This document shows, piece after piece, positions 1 through 7,800 of a stretch of DNA of 13,261 nucleotides. How positions within the stretch are numbered: the first letter of the stretch is position 1; every line of letters starts with the position of its first letter. Under the pieces are notes generated by a model. It was not told the DNA's origin. It saw only the letters and a program-made list of their open reading frames with translations, and searched no databases. Made by a program: the position numbers and the translations under genes. Origin of the DNA: JBGPYM01 sp041493205 (GTDB taxonomy: Bacteria > Bacteroidota > Ignavibacteria > UBA10030 > UBA6906); NCBI GenBank assembly GCA_041493205.1, contig JBGPYM010000067.1:1-13261 (forward strand). The letters are read 5' to 3'.

Positions 1-44
1 CGATGCGCCCCTACAGTCAGGCTAAAGCCTGACCCGCGAAATCG
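1..44. repeat. REP-like palindromic sequence downstream of the propeller gene
   Basis: Positions 16-22 and 27-33 form a perfect 7-bp inverted repeat (GTCAGGC-TAAA-GCCTGAC). It is flanked on the left by CGATGCGCCCCTACA, which resembles one arm of another palindrome whose partner would lie outside the window. Such units resemble dispersed REP-type intergenic repeats. There is no T-run after the stem on the minus strand, so it is not a standard intrinsic terminator. Copy number cannot be judged from one window. Confidence 0.45.
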
Positions 45-2444
45 CTAGACTTCTGTCTCCGCCGCGACGGGCTTGTCCGCCTCCACGTCGCTGAGGAAGC
101 CGAGCACCGCGCTGGTGAACTTCTCCGGCTGCCAGAGGTTGGTGCCGTGCCAGGAACCGTTGATCAGCACGAAGCGCGCGCTGTGGAATCCGCCGAATCC
201 GAAATCGATCCGTTCGGGCAGATAATAATACTGCAGGGCAAAATCGCTGTTCTTCAGGTCCAGCAGCAGATTCGTCGAGAAGATGATCTGATGATCTCCC
301 AGGAGATCGCTGAACGCCATGATCGTCGATCCGGTAACGCCGTAGAATGTGTCGTATCCCGCATTGCCGTAGATAATGTCGGGCGTGAAATTCAGTTTGT
401 ACTTATTGACCTTGTAATTCCCCTTCTCGTCGAGGTTCTCGGCAATCTTGGGCATGCGGGCAATCATTGAATCCTTTGGCACCGCTTCTTCGTACGTGTC
501 CTTGAACACGTAATTGGAGAAGTCGATCTGTATCTCCCTGCCGTAGAGTCCGCTCGTATCTGCGGGGGCGGGTGCCGGGGGCGTCACTGCTGCCACGGCG
601 GGAGGCGGCTGCTCCTTCTTCACCTGCTCCTTCGCCCCGGAGGCATACAGCGCCTTGTAATACTCACTCGGCTCGAGTTCCGCGATCTTCAGATCGCGCT
701 CGAACGGGCTTCGCATCAGGAAGATGTTGAATCCGCCGTGATTGAGGGACGAGAACACGAGCTTCGACCCGTCGCGGGAGAGGGAGAGCTGGTAGACGCC
801 GCTGAGGGAGTTCGTCAGCGGGCGCCAGTGCCGCGTCTCGAGATTCAGCTCATAGATGTTGTTGATGCCGTTCCGGTCGGAGACAAAGAGAATTTTCTTC
901 CCGTCCGGCGACACCACCGGCGATCCTTCGTTGCTGTGCGCCCAGTCGGTCAGACGCTCGACCTTCCGGGTCGCGACCGTGAGCGCATAGAGATCGTCCT
1001 GGCTGTAGTCGTGATGGCGGATGTCGCCCGACTCTTCCTGCTTCGGCGTGCCGCGGTCGGACGAGAAATAAATCGTTGACCCGTCCGGCGACCAGCCCGG
1101 ACGCCCGTCGCTGTACACGTCGTCGGTGAGATTCGTCAGTTCCTTCGACTTGAAATCATAGATGAAGATATCCGACTGGCGCTGGGTGTTTCCGACGAAG
1201 GCGAGCCTGTCGCCCTGGGGTGACCATTCAACCGAGAATATCCCGTCGAGCCCGAAGGTCAGCTTGTCCTCATCTCCCTCTGCGACGTCGATGATCTGAA
1301 TCGCATCTTCGGCTCCCGCCTTGGCGGCAACCGCGAGCTTTTTCCCGTCGGGGGACCAGCTGATCCCCGGCGTGAGCAGGTGCAGCTCTTCAAAGTTGTT
1401 GGTGGTTGATCCGCTGACGACCTTCTGCAGGATCGCTCCGTCCGCGGCGTTCATGATGAACACTTCAAAGTAGTCGTTCCGGTTCGAGATGAACGCGATC
1501 TTATCCCCCTGGGGGGATATGGCGGGACTCGTGTTGTAGAACCCGCCGTCCTTGCGGTTATCCGTCAGGCGACGCGCGTAATCAGCCGGTTCTTCGCGCT
1601 TGGCGATATCCGGCCAGTACATGACCTTCATCTCCTTCTGCCACCGCTCGTTCAGCTCCTCGAGACTGAGACCGATGGAGCCCTTGTACCCTGCTTCGAC
1701 GTTCCGCGTGCTTTTGATCCGGTTGAGGATCTCCCCCACCTTCTGCTCGCCGTACTTGTTCGCTATGTACCACCAGAGCGACTGTCCGCCCCGGTAGGCA
1801 AAGTAGCCGTTCAGCTGGTTGATCGGGGGCAGGTACTCGTGGACGGTCGCATCCCGCAGGAACATGTCGGAATCCGTGTCCCACTTCAGCGCCTCGTATT
1901 CCGCAAGGCCTTCGTTAAACCAGAGGGGAAGCTGGAGCGTGATGTTGTTTGCGATAATCGACTGGATCGAACCTCCGTAGAACATGTCGTTGATCACCGC
2001 GTGCACGAGCTCGTGGTGGATGACATGGCGGAATTTGCGGTACTCGCCTTCGAAGGGGAGCACGACCCGGTTCTTGAAGAGCTCGGTCACGCCGCCAATC
2101 CCTTCCTCCAGGTATTCATTGATGACGTTGGTCTGCTGGAATTCGTTGTGCGAATTGTAGACAACGATCGGGACGCGGTTCACCAGCTGGTAGCGGAAGG
2201 ATTTGCTGATGGAGGTGTAGGCGGACTCGGCCGCCGTGGCGGTAAACTCCGCGAGGTACTGCCCCCCGTCGGAGAAATAGATGTCGAAGTGGTCAGTCTG
2301 AATGAATGACCAGTGAAACCTGGTGTACTGTACCTTGTTCTTCCCGAACTCTTCCTGCTGTGCACTGCCCGCCGCGGGCAGGAAGATGAGCGCAAGGAGG
2401 GCGATCGCCGCTCCTGATCCCATGCGTCTCAGAGTCGATGACAT
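45..2444 (-). CDS. Secreted metallopeptidase (MA-like)/PD40 beta-propeller protein with truncated outer-membrane barrel region and foreign-looking C-terminus
   Basis: This 799-residue protein is probably exported to the periplasm or outer membrane. Residues 1-28 form a signal peptide (basic start, Ala/Leu-rich core, probable cleavage after GSA). Residues ~40-280 resemble gluzincin peptidases of the MA-like group. HELVH at 144-148 is an HExxH zinc motif, and WFNEGLAEY at 175-183 supplies the downstream Glu, so catalysis looks intact. Residues ~305-580 hold six TolB/PD40 propeller repeats with SPDG-type turns (near 310, 364, 408, 452, 512, 557). A Pro/Ala linker (610-630) leads into a stretch resembling the start of the barrel region of long FCB-group homologues (about 640-754). 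Homologues are, from memory, several hundred residues longer. Here the barrel stops near 755 and about 45 residues resembling an alpha/beta-hydrolase end follow (see findings). The ATG has a GAGGGGGG ribosome site (2447-2454) and its own promoter. Substrate unknown. The domain call is firm, the role is not. Confidence 0.85.
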   Translation of the reverse strand: MSSTLRRMGSGAAIALLALIFLPAAGSAQQEEFGKNKVQYTRFHWSFIQTDHFDIYFSDGGQYLAEFTATAAESAYTSISKSFRYQLVNRVPIVVYNSHNEFQQTNVINEYLEEGIGGVTELFKNRVVLPFEGEYRKFRHVIHHELVHAVINDMFYGGSIQSIIANNITLQLPLWFNEGLAEYEALKWDTDSDMFLRDATVHEYLPPINQLNGYFAYRGGQSLWWYIANKYGEQKVGEILNRIKSTRNVEAGYKGSIGLSLEELNERWQKEMKVMYWPDIAKREEPADYARRLTDNRKDGGFYNTSPAISPQGDKIAFISNRNDYFEVFIMNAADGAILQKVVSGSTTNNFEELHLLTPGISWSPDGKKLAVAAKAGAEDAIQIIDVAEGDEDKLTFGLDGIFSVEWSPQGDRLAFVGNTQRQSDIFIYDFKSKELTNLTDDVYSDGRPGWSPDGSTIYFSSDRGTPKQEESGDIRHHDYSQDDLYALTVATRKVERLTDWAHSNEGSPVVSPDGKKILFVSDRNGINNIYELNLETRHWRPLTNSLSGVYQLSLSRDGSKLVFSSLNHGGFNIFLMRSPFERDLKIAELEPSEYYKALYASGAKEQVKKEQPPPAVAAVTPPAPAPADTSGLYGREIQIDFSNYVFKDTYEEAVPKDSMIARMPKIAENLDEKGNYKVNKYKLNFTPDIIYGNAGYDTFYGVTGSTIMAFSDLLGDHQIIFSTNLLLDLKNSDFALQYYYLPERIDFGFGGFHSARFVLINGSWHGTNLWQPEKFTSAVLGFLSDVEADKPVAAETEV
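48..182 (-). other. Probable alpha/beta-hydrolase C-terminal fragment fused in frame to the propeller gene
   Basis: This covers residues 755-799 of the preceding CDS. The segment reads like the last strand, catalytic His loop and final helix of an alpha/beta-hydrolase: a hydrophobic strand (ARFVLI), a His loop (NGSWHG, His at residue 766) and a QPEKF...VLGFL helix, then a polar tail. By my count 42 of its 45 codons end in G or C, against 31 of the 45 codons just upstream. The exact junction cannot be fixed, because ARFVLIN could belong to either partner; it lies roughly between residues 750 and 764. Family assignment is by pattern recognition only. Confidence 0.6.
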
Positions 2445-2446
2445 AA

Positions 2447-2454
2447 CCCCCCTC
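2447..2454 (-). promoter_or_regulatory. Ribosome binding site of the metallopeptidase/propeller gene
   Basis: GAGGGGGG on the minus strand ends two bases before the ATG at 2444; the GAGG core sits six bases upstream. This supports the ATG at 2444 as the true start, in agreement with the signal peptide beginning there. Confidence 0.6.
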
Positions 2455-2485
2455 GCAAGATTGTGGTCACGAATCGCCTGACCCT

Positions 2486-2514
2486 ATTCTACACATATGG
2501 CCGGGAACATGCAA
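2486..2514 (-). promoter_or_regulatory. Predicted sigma70-type promoter of the metallopeptidase/propeller gene
   Basis: On the minus strand TTGCAT (-35, 2509-2514), a 17-bp spacer and TAGAAT (-10, 2486-2491) lie in the 120-bp gap between rnr and the propeller gene. Transcription would start near 2479, giving a leader of about 35 bases with the ribosome site above. The same -35 hexamer and spacer recur in front of rfaE1. No clear hairpin terminator for rnr is visible in the gap (2515-2564), so read-through from rnr is possible. Confidence 0.5.
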
Positions 2515-2564
2515 TCCGTTGTCAGGTACTCTGTTAACGCTTTCCCGGGCAATTTGGTTCTCCC

Positions 2565-4817
2565 TCAATCCACCAGCGCAAAATCGATTTTCCGGCTCTC
2601 GGCGCTTACCGAGAGGACCTTGATACTGACATGATCGCCCAGCCGGTAGACCTTCCCGCGTGACCGCCCGCGGAGGGCATGGTTCTTTTCGTCGTACAGG
2701 TAATAGTCGTCCGTCAGTTCCCTGACCGGAATCATTCCCTCCACGAGCAGGTCGTTGATTTCGACAAAAATGCCGAAATTCGTTACACCGGTGATCACCC
2801 CCGCGAATTCGTCGCCAACATGCCTTTTCATGTACTCCACCTGCATCACCTTGACGGAGGCCCGTTCGGCCTCGTTCGCCACCCGTTCCCGCTCGGAGGA
2901 TTGCCGGGCGATTGCGGGGAGGGATTTGCGGATTTCTTCCAGCCGTGCACCCTGTACCCCCCGGGCATACTCTTCCAGGAGACGGTGGACGATCAGGTCG
3001 GGGTACCGGCGGATCGGCGACGTGAAATGCGTGTAGTGGGAGAAGGCAAGGCCGTAGTGGCCGATGTTCTTTGTGGCATACACGGCCTTCGCCATGCAGC
3101 GCAGGGCAACTTCATTGATGACATTTTCCACTTCCGACCCCTCGACCTTGTCGAGCAGTTTTTGCAACTCGCGTGACGAGACCCCGGTTTTGGCATCGAG
3201 CGCATAGCCAAACTGCCGGACGAACGTCCCCAGCTCACGCAACTTTCCGGGGTCAGGCAGATCGTGCACCCGGTAAAGGAACGGCCTGACATCGGCCTCC
3301 CGTTTGGCGACCCCGATGTGCTGTGCCACGGTCTGGTTTGCCAGCAGCATGCATTCTTCAACGAGCCGGTGTGCGTCGAGTCTGGTCTTTTTGATGATCT
3401 GTGACGGGAGACCCTCCGCGTCGAATTTGAATTTCGCCTCTCCGGTGTCAAAATCGAGACTCCCGTTTTTTCTCCGCTTCTTCAGCAGGATTTTTGAGAG
3501 TGCGAAAAGCGGAAGGAGCACATCCGCATGTTCTCCTCTGCCTGCCTCCAGGATTTTCTGGACTTCCTCGTACGAGAACCGGCGGGTACTGTGAATGACG
3601 CTCTTGACGATCTCGTGACTGAGGACGGTGCCGTGATCATCGACATCCATGAACACGCTGTAGGTCAGCCGGTCGGTTGCCGGACGAAGACTGCACAGGT
3701 CGTTCGACAGCCGCTCGGGAAGCATCGGAATGACCTCGTTGACCATGTAGACGCTGGTCCCGCGCGCATAGGCCTCGCGGTCGAGCATCGATCCCTCGCG
3801 GACGAAGTGGCTTACGTCGGCGATGTGCACCCCAAGCCGGACGGTCGTCGCGTCGACCCTCTCCCATGAGAGCGCGTCGTCAAAGTCCTTTGCATCCTCC
3901 GGATCGATGGTGACGACCGTCTGTCGCCTGCAATCAACGCGGCCTGTGAGATCCGCCGGCGCTATCGTGCCGGGGAGCGCAGCCGCCTCCCGTTCCACGT
4001 CTGCAGGAAATGAGGGAGGGAGCCCGAAGGTCCGCGCCACGCTGAGAACCTCCACCCGGGCATCGCCCGCCGTCCCGAGCACTTCGGTGATCTCTCCTTC
4101 CGGATTCAGGTGCTCGTCGGTCCACTCGTTCAGCCGCACGACGACCTTGTCCCCGGGCTTTGCACGTGCCGCATCCTCGCGCGAGACGTAAATGTCCCGC
4201 GTGAACCGTTCATCGTCGGGAACCACAAAGAATGATGTCTTGCTTGCCTCGAGCCTCCCCGTGACGGTCGTGACCGTGCGCGTGACGATCGCCGCCACCT
4301 CGCCTTCCGTCCGGTTATCCTCGGTTTTCTTCCCGCGGGATGCGCTTCGCGCAAACGGGACCACGGCAACCACATCGCCATGGAGAGCTGTGTGAAGATT
4401 GCGGGGGGCGATGTAGATGTCCTCTTCCTGTCCTTCCACCGTCACGAAGCCGAACCCGCGCCGGTTCATGTGGAGGGTGCCTGTGAGTTTTCCCGGGCCC
4501 TGCGCACTGTTCTTCCCCGGGTCCGGCTGCCGTGGCGCCATGCGGAACCTGCCGCGGTCGTCCGCTTCGAGGATTCCCTTTCGCTCGAGCTCATCCACGA
4601 GCTCGCGCAGGGAGCGGTACTCCTCCTTCCCTTTCACTTTCAGATGTTTCGCGAGATCCTTGAGCGTGGTCGGGGGCCTGCGGTGCGCGGAAAGAAATGC
4701 GAGTGTTCGTTGCTTGAGTGCTGCGATATCGTCACCCCGGGGGATGTGTCTGTTAAAAAGAGAACCGGTAATAAAGCCGTGCGGAATAAATGCGCTTGAG
4801 GTCGCTCGATTCGCCAA
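2565..4817 (-). CDS. rnr: Ribonuclease R (3'-5' exoribonuclease)
   Basis: RNase R degrades structured RNA from the 3' end in the cytoplasm and takes part in mRNA, rRNA and tmRNA-linked turnover. Numbered from the TTG at 4817 (750 aa), the order is: winged-helix domain (about 34-84), cold-shock domain (about 110-138, GFGFV), RNB catalytic domain with TIDPEDAKDFDDA, and a C-terminal S1 domain (from about 668). The metal-binding Asp set is D305, D311, D313 and D314, spaced +6, +8, +9 as in E. coli RNase R. VIPMLPERLSNDLCSLRP is the conserved RNB follow-on motif. The protein ends right after S1, without the basic tail of the E. coli enzyme. The start is uncertain. The frame has no ATG or GTG before the winged helix; only TTG codons at 4850 and 4817 are available, both inside tamB. 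The 4817 choice overlaps tamB by 65 bp and has no clear ribosome site. Function is certain, the N-terminus is not. Confidence 0.95.
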   Translation of the reverse strand: MANRATSSAFIPHGFITGSLFNRHIPRGDDIAALKQRTLAFLSAHRRPPTTLKDLAKHLKVKGKEEYRSLRELVDELERKGILEADDRGRFRMAPRQPDPGKNSAQGPGKLTGTLHMNRRGFGFVTVEGQEEDIYIAPRNLHTALHGDVVAVVPFARSASRGKKTEDNRTEGEVAAIVTRTVTTVTGRLEASKTSFFVVPDDERFTRDIYVSREDAARAKPGDKVVVRLNEWTDEHLNPEGEITEVLGTAGDARVEVLSVARTFGLPPSFPADVEREAAALPGTIAPADLTGRVDCRRQTVVTIDPEDAKDFDDALSWERVDATTVRLGVHIADVSHFVREGSMLDREAYARGTSVYMVNEVIPMLPERLSNDLCSLRPATDRLTYSVFMDVDDHGTVLSHEIVKSVIHSTRRFSYEEVQKILEAGRGEHADVLLPLFALSKILLKKRRKNGSLDFDTGEAKFKFDAEGLPSQIIKKTRLDAHRLVEECMLLANQTVAQHIGVAKREADVRPFLYRVHDLPDPGKLRELGTFVRQFGYALDAKTGVSSRELQKLLDKVEGSEVENVINEVALRCMAKAVYATKNIGHYGLAFSHYTHFTSPIRRYPDLIVHRLLEEYARGVQGARLEEIRKSLPAIARQSSERERVANEAERASVKVMQVEYMKRHVGDEFAGVITGVTNFGIFVEINDLLVEGMIPVRELTDDYYLYDEKNHALRGRSRGKVYRLGDHVSIKVLSVSAESRKIDFALVD

Positions 4818-7800
4818 GTGTACCCGGCTCGACGCGATGTTCGAGCTCAAACATGAGATTGCGGAGGGAGGGGTTGTTGAAGATCGTGCCGAACGAATAC
4901 AGGATGCTGATGTTCGCGACGCTGAACGGTCCGTTGAGAATCTTGCCTCCGTACCGCCAGTAACCGTTCCACGCTGTTCCGCTCAGGCGCAGCTCGGTTG
5001 ATTCCCCTCCTCCGTAACTGAGCTCGACGGAGCTGATGAACCCCGTCTGGGTCCGGAGGAAGTCCGAGAGCCTGCCGGTCAGCAGGGATGTCGCACCGGT
5101 CAGCAGGGAAAGACCCGCTGTCGCCCGGACTTCCGACGCGAGATCGGTTTTCTGTGTCGCGGTCAGAGGGAAGTTGCCCGCGACGATAAACTGGATGGCG
5201 TCAGATTGTACGTCGTTCGATTTGGGACCACGTTGATAGGCATAATAGTCGAGCCCGTCAATGGTCATGGAGAACTCGACCTTCGGTACGTATCGTGTCC
5301 CTGTGATTTTCACGGAGACCACGACCGGTTCCTGCACGTTTTTTTGCCCGGTGGAGTCGGTGAGGTTTCGTGTCCCCTTGTACGTTGCCACGATATTCAG
5401 CTCGGGGTTCATAAGATCCCCGGTGAAGCGGATGGTCCCTGTCGCGTCAAACCTCTTGAAGAAGTTGTAATACGCGCGATCGACATTGAGCTCGCCCGTC
5501 CACCGGGTCCCGTCGTCGGTGATAGTGAATTTGCCGTCGAGACTCGCCACGAGCTCCTCGCTGGTGGCGGGGTTGAAGATCATCCGGATCTCCGTGTTGG
5601 CACCGCCCGTTTCGACGTCGAGGTCATAACGGAGCCCCTCGATAAATGAGCGGGACTTCTTCAGCTCGGCTCCCGCACCGCTGCCGGTCATGGCGCGTTC
5701 GGTGCCGAGATAACGAGAGACGACGCTCAGATCCCGTCCGGGGACCGTATGAAGAGTGTCATCCACGGTCGAGACCGGGACAGACTGGGCGGATTCGTCC
5801 GCAACGACCGCCTCGGTCGGCGGGAAGACGAGACTTGAATTCCTGATCAGCAGCGATCCCTTGAGCAGCGAGTTGTCCACTTCACCGGTGAACCGGAGTG
5901 GCCCGGGACCGATTTCCACGAACAGGTCCCCGTACACCTCGAGCGACGATTTCCTGGTGGTTTCCTTCACCACGAGCAGCTGTCCCGCAGCGTTCAGGTT
6001 GAATTCGCCCGGCTTCAGGTCCCTGAGGGAAAAGTCGCCGCTGAGGTGGATTTCCCCCTTCCGCCCCGACTGCTCATCCTCCGGAACATTTCGCACCACA
6101 CAATCGGCGACCCGTATGCGGTCACCGGAAGGGTTGAAGGTTCCGTTGAGCGTGTAGGTAATGTTGTTCGGCACGAAGAGAAACCCGCATTCGGTGATGC
6201 CGATGCTGCCGTCATAGGTCGGGTGGCGAAGGGTGCCTGCCAGTGTGAGATCGCACGCCATCACGCCGCTCAATTGATTGAACGTGGGAAGCAGGGGATC
6301 GAGGACGTTCATCTGAATGCCGCGCGAGACGATCCGCATGTTCATCGGCTGGTCCGAAATCCGTTCCCCTGCCGATTCGATTGCCAGGTCGATGGGCAGC
6401 GAACCTTCGACCGTCATGACGGGGGGCGCTTCCAGTGCTTCCCCCATCCCGTTCACCCGGACATGCGACATCAGGAGGCGGTTCTCGTACCGGAATGCTC
6501 CGCTCAGCCGCCCGAAGGGGAGCGTCCGGAACGAAATGTTCTCACCCGTAACTGTCACAGAGAACACCGGATTTCCAATCGTGCCATCGGCGGTGGCATG
6601 AAACCCGCCGCTGCCGGCGAAGGCCTGCCCCATCGGACCGAGCTCTTCATCGGCCAGCAGATATTTCAAGTCGTCGAGATCAAGGTGTGATCCGTCGATG
6701 GTCGCAGCGATTGTTTTTCCCTGTCCGATCGCCGCCTGCACCGCCACCGTCTGCGTGTCGCGCCGCATGACAAGCCCTTCCACGCCGGCTCCCACGTGAT
6801 TGACGCGCAGCACCGCACCCGGGTCGGCCCGCCAGGCGAAGTTCTGGTACGCAGCGTCCAGGGCCCTGATGCCGACCGTGACGCTGTTTTCACCGACGCG
6901 TGCATCGCCCCCCGCATGGAGACGGTATGCCGCATTGATCAGAGCGCTCCCTTCAAAGAGTGCCGACTCATTGCGGTAGTCGACCGACAGATCCAGGCTG
7001 TCGAGGGCGTCCCTGTTGACGAGAAACTGTCCGGCGTGCGCCTGCAGGCGCATTGCCAGCTTGTTCAGCGGTCGCGCGGGGGCAAGCGACTGGAGGTCCA
7101 GCGATGCACTTCCGTTTTCAATCAATATCCCCGCATCGGCGGTCCCGTAAAAGAAATTGTCCACGGACAACTCGGATCGCAGGGAGACATTTTCATAGCC
7201 GCCGCGGATGGTCCCGCTCAGCAGCCCTGCGCCGTTGAACGTCTTCTCGCCTGCTGCAGCCGACAGCGGTTCCAGGTCCTTGACCCGTACGACATATTGC
7301 GCGTCAAGCGGGGCATGGCGTTGATCAAGCGCACGTGCGCGCGAAGCCAGGCGCACCCGGTCCACACCGCTCAGGAGTCCGGAATCGATGGCTGCGATCT
7401 TTTCCCCCAGGGCTGCCCGCAGATTGCCGAGTTCGAACGGGAGCAGGGCCGCCAGGTACGGCAGGTCGAAGGCTCCGGTGATCGTCAGGTCCGCGATATT
7501 CGACGTGAACTGAAGCGACTTGCTCAGTGAGTCGCGTTGATCAATGGTCAGATGAAAATCCCCCTGCGTGACTTCGTAGTCACGAAAACGGGAGGAAGAA
7601 AGATCCGCCGTGGCGTTCCCGTTGAGCGAGTTCCAGGTCACCCCCGTCCCTTCCGCCCTGAGCTTCAGGGTGATGTCGCTGTTGTACGACGAATCGCGGA
7701 GGATGTGCTCCAGATTGAGGGAAGCGACATCCGCCTCGATGCTGAACGCGGGCTCTCCTCCTTCGGGTTCGTCGAGCGTGCCGTGGAGGGCCGCCCGCAT

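Noticed and set aside
16..33. Hairpin as intrinsic terminator of the propeller gene
   Set aside because: The stem is only 7 bp and is not followed by a T-run on the minus strand; it fits a REP-like repeat better.
1839..2309. 156-codon plus-strand open frame opposite the metallopeptidase domain
   Set aside because: It mirrors the HExxH-containing domain codon by codon, with Val/Glu/Asp/Arg repeats, no ribosome site and no known fold.
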